Assembly: GCA_029260735.1 (NCBI GenBank)
Contig: JAJDCR010000133.1
Span: 1 to 34,491, forward strand
Direction: 5' to 3'
DNA from: Planctomycetota bacterium
GTDB taxonomy: Bacteria > Planctomycetota > Uabimicrobiia > Uabimicrobiales > Uabimicrobiaceae
DNA length: 34,491 nt
The notes under the pieces were generated by a model. That model worked only from the letters and a program-made list of their open reading frames with translations. It did no database searches and had not been told where the DNA came from. This document shows positions 1 through 9,491 of this stretch, piece by piece; within the stretch, counting starts at the first letter, position 1; the number at the start of each line of letters is the position of its first letter. The translations under genes and the position numbers were made by a program.

Positions 1-288
1 ATCATCGCATATAGGTTTAAAATCAGGGAAATTTTTTTGGGCCAAGGCAAGCATTTCTGGCGATAAATCATTGCCTATGTATTGTTTTACTTTTAAAAAT
101 TTTTTAGTATATGCAAAACTTTTTCCCACTCCTATTCCTACATCGCAAAGAGTATCAATTTCCTTTTGGGGGAGATAGCTTTCTACTTGTGCCAAGGCTG
201 TTGCTAGAGTTTTTTTCTTAATTCCATAAGGATCTAAATGATAATTCGCAACCATTTTTCTTTTATAAAAATTTTTATTTTTTATCAT
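1..288 (-). CDS. Class I SAM-dependent methyltransferase, N-terminal part (3' end outside window)
   Basis: The reading frame opens with ATG at 288 and stays open for 96 codons to the window edge, so the C-terminal half is missing. Residues 47-58 read DTLCDVGIGVGK, an acidic/glycine-rich motif I of Rossmann-fold SAM methyltransferases (usually DxGxGxG). About 20 residues later NDLSPEMLALAQ resembles the motif II region that binds the SAM ribose (D/E-x-S-x-x-M-L). The layout is BioC/UbiE-like, but the substrate cannot be read from this part. It starts 40 bp after the end of the upstream cNMP/CPBP gene on the same strand, so co-transcription is likely. Given the polyketide/lipid genes upstream it may modify a lipid or polyketide product; that is inference only. 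Confidence 0.75.
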   Translation of the reverse strand, partial: MIKNKNFYKRKMVANYHLDPYGIKKKTLATALAQVESYLPQKEIDTLCDVGIGVGKSFAYTKKFLKVKQYIGNDLSPEMLALAQKNFPDFKPICDD

Positions 289-328
289 AGCTCTTCTATA
301 TATTTACTTTGAATCCATTTATTAAAAG

Positions 329-1393
329 CTAAAAAATGGGACTCGTATACATACAGCCCAAGCATAAATGAATTAGACTCACTCCTAGTAAATTTTTATG
401 ACGTAGATAAATCATACCCAAAAAAAGTCCCATTAGAAAAGATAATATAGTGAGTAGATATCCATAATTTACGTGAATGATGGAAAAAACGAGGGAACTA
501 ACAAGAACAGAAAAATATCCTTTTTCATCTTCATAGAATTTTTGCAATACCGATTGCAAAATTCCGCGAAATACAAATTCTTGCAAAAATGCAACAATGA
601 TATAGAGTGTCCCTCCTCCATATAAGATATAAGACCACTGAGTCGATATAAAGTTTTCCTCAGGAAAAAATATGTTATAAAGAATAATCAATCCACTACA
701 TATAAGAATTCCCTCAAACAAGGATTGTTTCCAATTATTCAAGGTCACTCCGTAAAATTGAATGGGTTGTTGTAATAACTTAATAAGAAAAATGCAAAAT
801 CCCGTTCCTATTACAGAAGTAACTGTGGCTATTACTGAAAAGGGAACATCCTGTCGCAATTTTTCATGGAAACCAACCACTAATGTCACCCAACAAAAAC
901 AGAGGATAAGCAGAAGGACAAATTTAGCAAAATATTTTTGAAAAATAATTTCTTCCACAAGTTTTTGATTCGTGTTGTCCATTTTTTCGGTAGCTGCTTT
1001 TATTACTTCAAGAGGAAATTTGTACTTCAAAAAACTGAATTTGCTCGGAAGTTTGTCTAAAGCTTTTTTTTCCATAGACAAAACCTCTACGTTATCTTTT
1101 GCTTGTATTCCTGCTGTACATCTTTGTTTGGAATCAATAAATGTCATTTCCCCTAAAATTTCTTTTTCTTGAAATGTTCTTAAGACAAAAGTTTGGTTAT
1201 TTTTTGTTTTCAGTATTTCGACAGTTCCTTTTTCCAAGAAAAACACTTCGTTATTCAAACTATTCTCTTGGATTAAAAAATCTTTTGCTTTATATTTTTT
1301 AATTTTGAATAGTTTAGCCAGCTCTTCTAATTCCACTTCATCAAAAACTTCGCAAATAGAATGTTTTTTCAAAGCACTTACTATTTCTTGCAT
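329..1393 (-). CDS. Cyclic-nucleotide-binding domain fused to CPBP/CAAX-protease-like membrane domain
   Basis: The N-terminal 130 residues form a Crp-type cNMP-binding sensor (FLIQENSLNNEVFFLEKG, then ILGEMTFID as the phosphate-binding cassette). The rest holds about six hydrophobic segments and ends in a CPBP (Rce1/Abi-like intramembrane protease) core. In that core the usual EExxxR motif reads QEFVFR, FxxxH is intact (FSIIH), and the final HxxxN reads HLCLG. Two catalytic positions are thus replaced, so the domain may be non-proteolytic. ATG at 1393 is preferred over ATG at 1402 because AGGA lies about 8 nt before it. The gene follows the megasynthase with about 240 bp between, on the same strand. 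The role is unknown; a ligand-gated membrane regulator or scaffold is plausible. Confidence 0.75.
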   Translation of the reverse strand: MQEIVSALKKHSICEVFDEVELEELAKLFKIKKYKAKDFLIQENSLNNEVFFLEKGTVEILKTKNNQTFVLRTFQEKEILGEMTFIDSKQRCTAGIQAKDNVEVLSMEKKALDKLPSKFSFLKYKFPLEVIKAATEKMDNTNQKLVEEIIFQKYFAKFVLLLILCFCWVTLVVGFHEKLRQDVPFSVIATVTSVIGTGFCIFLIKLLQQPIQFYGVTLNNWKQSLFEGILICSGLIILYNIFFPEENFISTQWSYILYGGGTLYIIVAFLQEFVFRGILQSVLQKFYEDEKGYFSVLVSSLVFSIIHVNYGYLLTILSFLMGLFLGMIYLRHKNLLGVSLIHLCLGCMYTSPIF

Positions 1394-1487
1394 ACAACAC
1401 ATCCTAGACTTTAGGCATCTTTTTTCTAATCAAAAAAACAAAACTTTGCAATTAGAACTTTGCTTTAAAAAACGATTAGACAACCAT

Positions 1488-1688
1488 ATTCCCAAGAAAA
1501 CAAAAAACGTGTTATTTTATTTAGGAGACTTACTATTTTCTGCTCTAAAAAGACACCTTGAAATTAAAAACTTCGGAGGAGCTTTACCAGGACACGGAGG
1601 AATTTTTGATCGCTGCGATAGCACATTTCTCACTATCCCTTTCTATTGTGTATATTTTTCTGAAATTGCTCTACAAGATGTTCATTAG
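1488..1688 (+). pseudogene. cdsA: Decayed cdsA (phosphatidate cytidylyltransferase) 3' fragment
   Basis: On the plus strand, antisense to the surrounding genes, the frame reads GDLLFSALKRHLEIKNF followed by GGALPGHGGIFDRCDS. This is the CdsA signature (S-x-x-K-R-x4-K-D ... P-x-H-G-G-x-x-D-R-x-D) with KD changed to KN and a Cys in the penultimate position. Just upstream in the same frame stands IPKKT, resembling the ISPKKTWEG block that normally lies well before this signature, so an internal deletion seems to have joined the two. The N-terminal membrane region of about 200 residues is absent and there is no credible start. The frame stops at 1686-1688, inside the 3' end of the megasynthase gene on the other strand. 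I read it as a remnant of a chromosomal cdsA interrupted when the polyketide locus arrived. Confidence 0.7.
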
Positions 1689-4600
1689 CAGGTGGTTTCT
1701 CCAGAAATCCTTCTTCAATAAAGTAGGCGAAATATTTTGTCATTAAATCACCATCAACGGGGGGACAGCTTAGAGAAATGTTTTCTATGCAAGCAAGGGT
1801 ATTGCGTTGATCAAATTTAGGCATTCGTAAGGCTTGGATGGATCGCTTTGCAAAGAACCCTAAGAGTGTTGTCAATGCGTTTTGTTTTTTGCTTTTAGTA
1901 GCATAAGATAGCTCTTCTTGCCATTTTTCATAGTTCGTTTCTTCTAGAAAATATCCGTAATCACAAATCCATTGAAAAAAAGTATCAAACTCCATCGGAG
2001 AGGTGTTTACGATATTAAAGCAAGAACTAGGAGAATCTAGTTGAGATATATGAATGATTGCTTTTGCGACATAATCTACCGGAATTACATTGATGGAGTT
2101 ATCAAATCGAACTATTTTTTTCAACTGGATAGATCCCTTAATTAAACGGCACATATAATCGTCTAAATTACATTTTCCCTCGAGGGTATCTCCGCTAATA
2201 ATTCCAGGTCTATAAATACTCACCGGAAGACCTTGTTCTTTAGCATGGTTTAGCATTTTCTCTGCCACCCATTTGCTTTGAGCATATCCGCCAAGAAGCT
2301 TTTTTACTTGGCTAATATCCATATCTTCTTTTATTAGGTAAGGACTATCAAAAGGAAAAACAGAAATAGAAGAAATGTGATGTAGAGGAATCATCTCCAA
2401 AGAAGCGAGGCGAATTACTTCATGGGTTCCTTGAACATTAGTTTTTTTCAACTTCTGATATGGATAGACAAAATTAATGATGGCACCATTATGGTAAATA
2501 ACATCTAACTTTTGACTTAAAGCAACAAAGTCACTCTCTCCTAGACCTAGCCTTGGCTTACTCAGGTCTCCATCTAAGGCAAAGATCCTATCTCGGAACC
2601 TTTCTTTCCAGAGGGAGTAAAAGTGCAAGTTTTGTATAACTCTCTCTTTACCTTCCATGTTCTTTTGGGAACGAACTAAACAGTGAATATCCGCCGATGT
2701 TTTCTCTAGAAGCTCGTAAAGTAAAAAGGCTCCCAAAAATCCGGTAGCGCCTGTTAGAAAAATATTCCGAAAAGAAGGCTCTTTTCTAGAAACAGGTTTT
2801 GAAATAGAAAAGTCAAGGAAAGCATCCTGGGCTAACTCCTCCGTAGAAAAATCTTTTTCGACGCGGATTTTTTCTGCGATATTCTTTCTAGGAGAAGTAG
2901 TTTCCGGATAAAAAATAGCTAGCTTTTGTTCATAGTGCTTTACTAAGTATTCAGAAAACTCTAAGATGCTCGGATATTCGAAGAGAACTGTGGGTAAAAG
3001 CTCTAACTGATATTCTTCGTTTATTCCATTAATAAACTCTGTTAGCAAAATAGAATCAAATCCATATTCACTTAAGTCTTCTTCCAGATCAATGTTCTCT
3101 TTATCCACTTGCAAAGCCTGTTCAACTTTCCCCACTAGATAAGCTTGGATTTTTTCTTTTAAACTACCAGAGTCTTCTTCTTTTATTTTTCCCTCAAGTC
3201 TTATTTGTTTGAGAATGGAATCTGGATTTTTCTCTCTTCTAGTCTCTAATGTATTTCTTATTTTATCTTGATTGCCAATCAAAACTAGGAGGTTCGTTTC
3301 TTTTCCAGCTAAACACCGTTCAAAAACTTCTAAACCCTGTTTTTGCGGAAGCAGGCTCATTCCTGTATTTTGCTCTATCCATTGTAAGGTGCTTTTATCA
3401 ACCTTCATCCCTTTTGATTCCCACAAAGGCCAATTAAAAACAAAAGTTTTCCCCTGACGCTCTCCCTTATTCCTCAGTTCCTCGCGAACTTGAGCATATC
3501 CGTCCATAAAGCCGTTAGCGAAAGCATAATCACTTTGCCCCAGGTTTCCTAGCTTAGAAGAAACCGAGGAAAACATGATAAAAAAGTCTAAGTTTTCTTC
3601 GGCAGTGGCCTTATCAAGGTAAACCGTTCCTGAAACCTTAGGCGACACTACTTCAAAAAAGCTTTCCTTCGTTTTTTTGCTAAATAGAGTATCTTGAGTA
3701 AGTCCTGCGCTGTGCAAAACTCCGTTCACTTGGCCAAATTGATTTTTGCATTTTTGGATAAGATCTTGGACTTCTTCAAAATTTGTAATGTCCGCCTGAA
3801 AATAAAAAGCCTCTCCTCCTAACTCTTTGATGCTGTCTATTTGTTTTTGGATTTTTTTTGTGAAAGGAGATCTTCCCACTAGAACCAGACGAGCTTTCGC
3901 TTGAGCAAAGTATTGGGAAAAAACTTGTCCTAACCCCCCAGCTCCTCCTGAGATTATATAAGTCTTGCCTCGTTCAACCAGTTTCATCGAGCTCTTTGGA
4001 GTATCAATAGAATAAAGCTTTTTTATCCATCTTTGTTCTTGAGTATGGCGAACCTCTTCAGAGAAGTTGCCCAGTTCACTAAGAATTACACGAGCAAGAT
4101 CCTCTTTCTCTTCATACTCTTGACTAAGGCTCAGTAGCTGCCCTTGGTACTTTGAGTTTTCCCATTTTAGGCTTTTCATGAATCCCAAAGTAGATCTTAG
4201 AAAAACATCGCTATCGAGAGAATCAAAGCATAGGTACATGAACTTTATCTTTTCTTTTCCCTTATTTTCAAAAAGGGCTTTATGAAGAAAAAAAAGCTTT
4301 GTTATTTCGTTGTGTACTCTAGTCTTTAAATCTTCTTGCCCAGAGTTACCAAGGTAAATAAAATGTTCTGGAAAAATTCCTTGGGCCCTGAAACTATCAA
4401 AAAGTTTACTGTAATTTTCTCCTTCGCTTACGTGGAGGACATCAATATTGTTTTCTCGGCAATATTTTTGTAAAAGTGAAATCTTTTTTTCATCTTCTCC
4501 GAATATCAAGATACGTTTTATTGCAGAGGAAAAGGCCTCTGTTGGCGAAGGTTCCCAAGTTTCTTTGTAATATGCCAAAGAGTTTATCTTCGCCAATTTT

Positions 4601-7600
4601 CCTCTCCGAATAGAAAAATCTTTAATGTGAACAACTACTTTTCCTTCGAGATCTGTAATTTGGATATCATACCGAGAAATTCCCTTTTTCTCTTCTCTGT
4701 TTCTCTGAGATTTTTTTGTGTAGACATAACAATCTTTTGGGATAGCCTGAAAAATTTCTAGTTCTTTGATTTCAAAAGGAAGAGCGGTAGAAAGCTCTTC
4801 TTCACTCTGTTTGAGCAAGCTTGTTACTGTTTGCAAAGCACCATCAAGAAGAGAAGGGGAAAGCAAACAATCTTCATATCTTTTTTCTACCGAAGGAGGC
4901 AAAGACAACTTGGCCAACACCTCTTCTGAATTTCCCTTTAACCATTGAATGCTCTGGAAATTTTCTCCGTAATAAAACTGCTCCTCAGCCAAAATTTCGT
5001 ATATCTCTTTTTTCTCATAGTGGTAAGAAGCTTTATTGGCAAGACCTTCCCCAGAAAAAGTTTCTCCCGTTCTCGCTTCTGGTTCTGTTTCATAAATTAC
5101 ATGGCCTTGAGTGTGCAGTGATTTTTCTCTATTGCTTTCGCTATAAATTTTGTACTCGACCAGTCCATTTGTCTCTGCTAGCTCTATACTCATTAATTGT
5201 TTACTACTCGATTTGGAAACGGGTTGGGCCCAAACTATATTTTGTAGCTTACTAACTCTTTGAGCCCCAGCCAAATAAGCAGCGGCTCTAGCCATCTCCA
5301 ATGAAACCACTCCCGGTAAGAGATGCTCTGTCCCTATTTTATGATCTTTTAGATAAAACTCTTCGCCAGTTAGCATCTTAGAAAATTTTACTTTCTTTAA
5401 ATCAGAAACATTTTCATCTATAAGAGAATGAAGGGTTCTTTTCTTTTCTGAACTATCAAAGCCAAAGGAGAGAGATTCAGGAATCCAGTATCTTTGAGGA
5501 GAGAAAGGGTAGGTAGGCAAGGGGACTTTTTTTACTAAAGAACCTCTATCTAGCAATTTCCATGGGATGTCGACTCCCTCAATCCAAAGCTCTATTAGTT
5601 TTTTGAGCTTCTTTTTTTCCAACCACTTCACGAGCATTTCGCGAGCATCTTCATCTTCCATAAAGGAAGTTTTTTTCTCTTTTATTTCTCCCCAATAAAG
5701 ACCATCTACTTCTTGTTTTTTCAAATAAAGATGTAGCTTCTGGGAGAGTTCTTCCTTACTCTTTGCTTCGATCGCCAAACGAACTTTCATAGCTTCTCGG
5801 CCTGTTTGCAAAGTATAGGCTATTTCTTTTAAAGAAACGGAAGCCTCTTCTTTTAAATAGTCTTGGAAATTTTCGATATACTTTTGTAAAGTCTCTTTGC
5901 TCTTAGCTGATAGTATAGCCCAATGAGAATCTTCACCACTAGAGTATTGCTCTTTTCTCTCATGGTACTCTTCGAGAACAACGTGAGCGTTGCTACCTCC
6001 AAAACCAAAGGAGCTAACTCCGGCAAATCGAGTTTGTTTCGTTGCCCATTCCTGCGTTTTTTTTACAATAAAAAAAGGACTATTTTCCAGCTTAATATAA
6101 GGGTTTTTTTCTTTAAAATGAACTGTCCCAGGCAATTTACGATGTTTCATTGCCAAAACAACTTTTATGATACCTGCTATTCCCGCTGCGGCTTCCAAAT
6201 GACCAATGTTCGTCTTAACAGAGCTTAGCCCACAATATGCCTCTGGCAAACTAGCTTTACCTTGCTCTTTCCTTAACTGAGTAAAAGCTTTCTTAAGCCC
6301 TCTTATCTCAATAGGGTCTCCCAGAGAAGTACCGGTTCCATGAGCTTCTATATATCCTACTTGGTCAATGTCTATCTGGGCTCGTTGGTATGCCTCGACA
6401 AGTAATTTAGCTTGGGCATCGGGGTTAGGAGCGGTTAAAGTATTGACATTTCCTCCATGATTAACAGCACAAGCTTTAATAACGGCATAAATGTGGTCTC
6501 CATCAGTTTGCGCTTGAGATAATCTCTTGAGAAGTAAAGCTCCCACTCCTTCCCCTCTTACATAACCATTAGCATTTTTATCAAAAGTTTTGCACCGGCC
6601 ATCTTCACTAAGCATTCCTGCTTTGTCAAAAGAAACAAAAAGCAGAGGGGTTAAAAGAGCATTAACTCCTCCCGCAATTGCCATTTCGCAATCGTTGCAT
6701 TCAATAGCTCTAATAGCATGATGGATCGCAACTAAAGAACTCGAACACGCAGTATCGATAGATTCGCTTGGGCCAGTTAGATTTAGTAGATAAGAAACCC
6801 GATTAGCAAGAACACTGTGCGCTACTCCCGTCGTACTATGAGCCTCATTTATCTCCGCGGACCTAAGTAACTCTAAATAATCGTGAGTAGAAGCTCCGAC
6901 AAATAAACCTGTTTTATATTTTTCCAAATCAGATGCTCTATAGCCAGCATTCTCAATGACTTGCCAAGCTGTTTCTAGAAAAATGCGATGTTGGGGGTCC
7001 ATTTGCTGAGCTTCTCGGGGAGATATTTTGAAAAATGAGGCATCAAATTTGTCGATATCATCAATAAAACCTCCCCACTTCACACGAGTCTTATTCTTCT
7101 CTTTGCAAGCATCTCCATCAAAATCGCGCCACTCCCAACGTTCTTTTGGAATCTCTCTAACTAAATCTTTTTCTTGCTCTAAGTTACTCCAAAAAGACTT
7201 TAAATCAGGAGAGCCAGGAAACCTACAAGCAATTCCTATAATGGCAATATCTTCATTCGCTTTATGAAAAGGCTTATCTTTTTCCTTTGAAGAAGAAATG
7301 TTCTGATCAAGTTTTTTCTCTTCTTTCCCCCCTGGGCAAAAATCCATGGTATAGTAAGCTGAAAGTAGTTGAGGAAAATCTTCGATTAAATAATCTGAAA
7401 GGCTAGAGAGAGAGCTATATTCAAAAAATAGATCTGGAGTTAAAGATAAGTTATATTTGTTATTTATAAGCTCGCTAAACTCAACTAAGGTCGCTGAATC
7501 AAAGCCATAACGACTAAAATCATCTTCCGCTAATATTTTTCCCCGAAAAGAGGAAATTTTTTCTATTTCCAAAGCCAAATCGTGGCATATTTTTGCTCGT

Positions 7601-9438
7601 AACTCAGAAATAAGCTCCGAGGAAATACTCCCGTTTTGTTCCGAATTTTCTCTCTCTTTGTAGAAAACCTCTAGAGTGGAAGCTTTTATTGTCGTTTTGC
7701 CTTGGACAAAGAATTGCCGATTCAACTGACGAGTAACTTTCCCACTAGTTGTTTTTAAAACTGTTCCAGGAAGACCAATGACAATGGCGTGGCAAGATAC
7801 TTGATAATTGCTATAAATTACTTTTCTAATGGTTTTGGCAATATCATCAAGAATGTTTTCTTTTAATTTTTTTCTCACTTCTACTACTACAATCAAAAGC
7901 TCGACTTCGTCAACTTCCCCTTCGATTCCAAAAGCAACCACTCCACCAGGACGAATTGCTGGATGAGAAAACCGTACACTCTCCTCAATATCTTCTAAGT
8001 GAATATTTCGCCCGCGCATGATCATAACGTCTTTTAAGCGACCAACGATAAAAATCTCTCCTTTGTGGAGAAATCCTAAATCTCCTGTCCGAAGATACTC
8101 TGAACTATTATTTTCATTTATAATTTGTGCATGAAGTAGCTCTCCTGTTTCTTCAGATAGGTTAAAATAACCTTCCGATTTACTGGGGGAGTTTACCCAA
8201 ATCTCTCCTACCTTCTTTTCTGGTAGGGTTTCCCTTGTTTCAGGGTTTACAATTCTCACCTCAACTCCTTTTGACGGTGATCCACAACCGACAAGCGTTT
8301 TTTTATTCTCTGAGTTTTCGGTAACGAACTCTATCTCTCTTTTTTTCTCTGAAAGCAAACGATTAATGTGAACAATTTCTCTTCCCCTGACCGAGACCCC
8401 TACACTGTGTTCAGCTAAACCGTATGCTGGGCAAAAAGACTCTGGAGACAACTGGCAAACAGAAAAATCATCTAAGAATTGTTTCATGCAGTTGTAGCGT
8501 ATAGGTTCTGCCGCACTCATCATTACTTTGAGAGAACTTAGATTCCATTTTTGTCTTTGCTCATGACTAGTTTTCCGAAGCAATAACTCATAGGCAAAAT
8601 TAGGAGCCGCTGTATGGGTTGCCTTTACTCTAGACATGACTTCACACCAAAGCTCAGGCTGTTTGAGAAAAGTGAGCGGAGACATTAAGTAAAGATGTCC
8701 ATTTCCACTTAAAGCACTTAGAATACCACTAATTAAACCAAAATCGTGATAGTGAGGTACCCAAAGAACGGATTTACTTTGAATACTTAATCCTAGTTCT
8801 TCAGAGTTACAAGCCAATTGATGCTCGATATTTGCAAAAGAAATCATCACTCCTTTAGGAGCAGACGTAGAGCCAGAGGTGTATTGTAAGAAAGCTAAAT
8901 CATTCAACTGAGGTTTTATATAGGAAGGAGGGCTATATTGCTTTGTTTTAACTAAGGACGTATCATACCAAGGCAAAGAAGGAAGGTTCTTTTTTTTAGC
9001 TTTCCATGCTGTTTTAAGCAATCCCCATTTTTTGGCCAGCATGTACTCTCGATTGCTCAAAACAGCTTTAGCTTCCGCATTTTGAGCAATCGTAGCAAAG
9101 AGATTCTCGTTTTTTCTCCATTGAAAAGGGTTGGGAGGAGCCATGGGGACGGGAATAATACGTGCTAAAAGACAAGCGATAAAACTCTTTACGAAGTCCA
9201 TAGAAGGAGTATAAACGAGCAGAACATGATCCCCAGGTTTCAGCTGACATTTCTCGGTTAAAAAACCAGCTACACATTGGGCTTCTGCTAAAGTTTGGCC
9301 GTAGGTCAAAGATTCTTCGTCTTGCCCATTTTTATCGACAAAAGTATAAAGAGGAGCATCAGGTATCTTCTGACAACATTTTTGAAAATCAGTGAGAATA
9401 TCATGCCTGGAAGAATTTATCATAGGTGCACTCATCAA
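1633..9438 (-). CDS. FAAL-ACP-KS-DH-KR-ACP-thioester reductase megasynthase (trans-AT type PKS)
   Basis: The 2601-residue protein should activate a fatty acid, extend it once and release it reductively. Domains in order: fatty acyl-AMP ligase 1-590 (YTSGSTSAPKG near 186, RTGDLG near 450, C-terminal TTSGK near 567); ACP 605-690 (FDSA, Ser about 648); ketosynthase 730-1155 (TACSSS, Cys about 898; HGTGT, His about 1033; NIGHLEAAAG, His about 1080); a flanking domain to about 1320 typical of trans-AT synthases; dehydratase 1335-1620 (His about 1366, Asp about 1532); ketoreductase 1815-2050 (GGAGGLG, Ser about 1958, Tyr about 1971); second ACP 2095-2165 (FDSI); thioester reductase 2220-2580 (TGATGFLG, YAQSK). 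There is no acyltransferase or enoylreductase, so malonyl must be supplied in trans and the product would be an enal or allylic alcohol. AGGA about 9 nt before ATG 9438 supports the start. Confidence 0.92.
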   Translation of the reverse strand: MMSAPMINSSRHDILTDFQKCCQKIPDAPLYTFVDKNGQDEESLTYGQTLAEAQCVAGFLTEKCQLKPGDHVLLVYTPSMDFVKSFIACLLARIIPVPMAPPNPFQWRKNENLFATIAQNAEAKAVLSNREYMLAKKWGLLKTAWKAKKKNLPSLPWYDTSLVKTKQYSPPSYIKPQLNDLAFLQYTSGSTSAPKGVMISFANIEHQLACNSEELGLSIQSKSVLWVPHYHDFGLISGILSALSGNGHLYLMSPLTFLKQPELWCEVMSRVKATHTAAPNFAYELLLRKTSHEQRQKWNLSSLKVMMSAAEPIRYNCMKQFLDDFSVCQLSPESFCPAYGLAEHSVGVSVRGREIVHINRLLSEKKREIEFVTENSENKKTLVGCGSPSKGVEVRIVNPETRETLPEKKVGEIWVNSPSKSEGYFNLSEETGELLHAQIINENNSSEYLRTGDLGFLHKGEIFIVGRLKDVMIMRGRNIHLEDIEESVRFSHPAIRPGGVVAFGIEGEVDEVELLIVVVEVRKKLKENILDDIAKTIRKVIYSNYQVSCHAIVIGLPGTVLKTTSGKVTRQLNRQFFVQGKTTIKASTLEVFYKERENSEQNGSISSELISELRAKICHDLALEIEKISSFRGKILAEDDFSRYGFDSATLVEFSELINNKYNLSLTPDLFFEYSSLSSLSDYLIEDFPQLLSAYYTMDFCPGGKEEKKLDQNISSSKEKDKPFHKANEDIAIIGIACRFPGSPDLKSFWSNLEQEKDLVREIPKERWEWRDFDGDACKEKNKTRVKWGGFIDDIDKFDASFFKISPREAQQMDPQHRIFLETAWQVIENAGYRASDLEKYKTGLFVGASTHDYLELLRSAEINEAHSTTGVAHSVLANRVSYLLNLTGPSESIDTACSSSLVAIHHAIRAIECNDCEMAIAGGVNALLTPLLFVSFDKAGMLSEDGRCKTFDKNANGYVRGEGVGALLLKRLSQAQTDGDHIYAVIKACAVNHGGNVNTLTAPNPDAQAKLLVEAYQRAQIDIDQVGYIEAHGTGTSLGDPIEIRGLKKAFTQLRKEQGKASLPEAYCGLSSVKTNIGHLEAAAGIAGIIKVVLAMKHRKLPGTVHFKEKNPYIKLENSPFFIVKKTQEWATKQTRFAGVSSFGFGGSNAHVVLEEYHERKEQYSSGEDSHWAILSAKSKETLQKYIENFQDYLKEEASVSLKEIAYTLQTGREAMKVRLAIEAKSKEELSQKLHLYLKKQEVDGLYWGEIKEKKTSFMEDEDAREMLVKWLEKKKLKKLIELWIEGVDIPWKLLDRGSLVKKVPLPTYPFSPQRYWIPESLSFGFDSSEKKRTLHSLIDENVSDLKKVKFSKMLTGEEFYLKDHKIGTEHLLPGVVSLEMARAAAYLAGAQRVSKLQNIVWAQPVSKSSSKQLMSIELAETNGLVEYKIYSESNREKSLHTQGHVIYETEPEARTGETFSGEGLANKASYHYEKKEIYEILAEEQFYYGENFQSIQWLKGNSEEVLAKLSLPPSVEKRYEDCLLSPSLLDGALQTVTSLLKQSEEELSTALPFEIKELEIFQAIPKDCYVYTKKSQRNREEKKGISRYDIQITDLEGKVVVHIKDFSIRRGKLAKINSLAYYKETWEPSPTEAFSSAIKRILIFGEDEKKISLLQKYCRENNIDVLHVSEGENYSKLFDSFRAQGIFPEHFIYLGNSGQEDLKTRVHNEITKLFFLHKALFENKGKEKIKFMYLCFDSLDSDVFLRSTLGFMKSLKWENSKYQGQLLSLSQEYEEKEDLARVILSELGNFSEEVRHTQEQRWIKKLYSIDTPKSSMKLVERGKTYIISGGAGGLGQVFSQYFAQAKARLVLVGRSPFTKKIQKQIDSIKELGGEAFYFQADITNFEEVQDLIQKCKNQFGQVNGVLHSAGLTQDTLFSKKTKESFFEVVSPKVSGTVYLDKATAEENLDFFIMFSSVSSKLGNLGQSDYAFANGFMDGYAQVREELRNKGERQGKTFVFNWPLWESKGMKVDKSTLQWIEQNTGMSLLPQKQGLEVFERCLAGKETNLLVLIGNQDKIRNTLETRREKNPDSILKQIRLEGKIKEEDSGSLKEKIQAYLVGKVEQALQVDKENIDLEEDLSEYGFDSILLTEFINGINEEYQLELLPTVLFEYPSILEFSEYLVKHYEQKLAIFYPETTSPRKNIAEKIRVEKDFSTEELAQDAFLDFSISKPVSRKEPSFRNIFLTGATGFLGAFLLYELLEKTSADIHCLVRSQKNMEGKERVIQNLHFYSLWKERFRDRIFALDGDLSKPRLGLGESDFVALSQKLDVIYHNGAIINFVYPYQKLKKTNVQGTHEVIRLASLEMIPLHHISSISVFPFDSPYLIKEDMDISQVKKLLGGYAQSKWVAEKMLNHAKEQGLPVSIYRPGIISGDTLEGKCNLDDYMCRLIKGSIQLKKIVRFDNSINVIPVDYVAKAIIHISQLDSPSSCFNIVNTSPMEFDTFFQWICDYGYFLEETNYEKWQEELSYATKSKKQNALTTLLGFFAKRSIQALRMPKFDQRNTLACIENISLSCPPVDGDLMTKYFAYFIEEGFLEKPPANEHLVEQFQKNIHNRKG

Positions 9439-9491
9439 CTTTAGTCCTTATAACAAACTCAAACAAAGAAAATTATCTGCCAGAAGTTAAT

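Noticed and set aside
4821..5255. Plus-strand open frame of 144 residues inside the megasynthase gene
   Set aside because: It is antisense to the conserved DH region, which shows clear coding constraint in the minus frame.
9068..9277. Second minus-strand frame of 69 residues within the FAAL region
   Set aside because: It overlaps the ligase domain in another frame and resembles no known protein.
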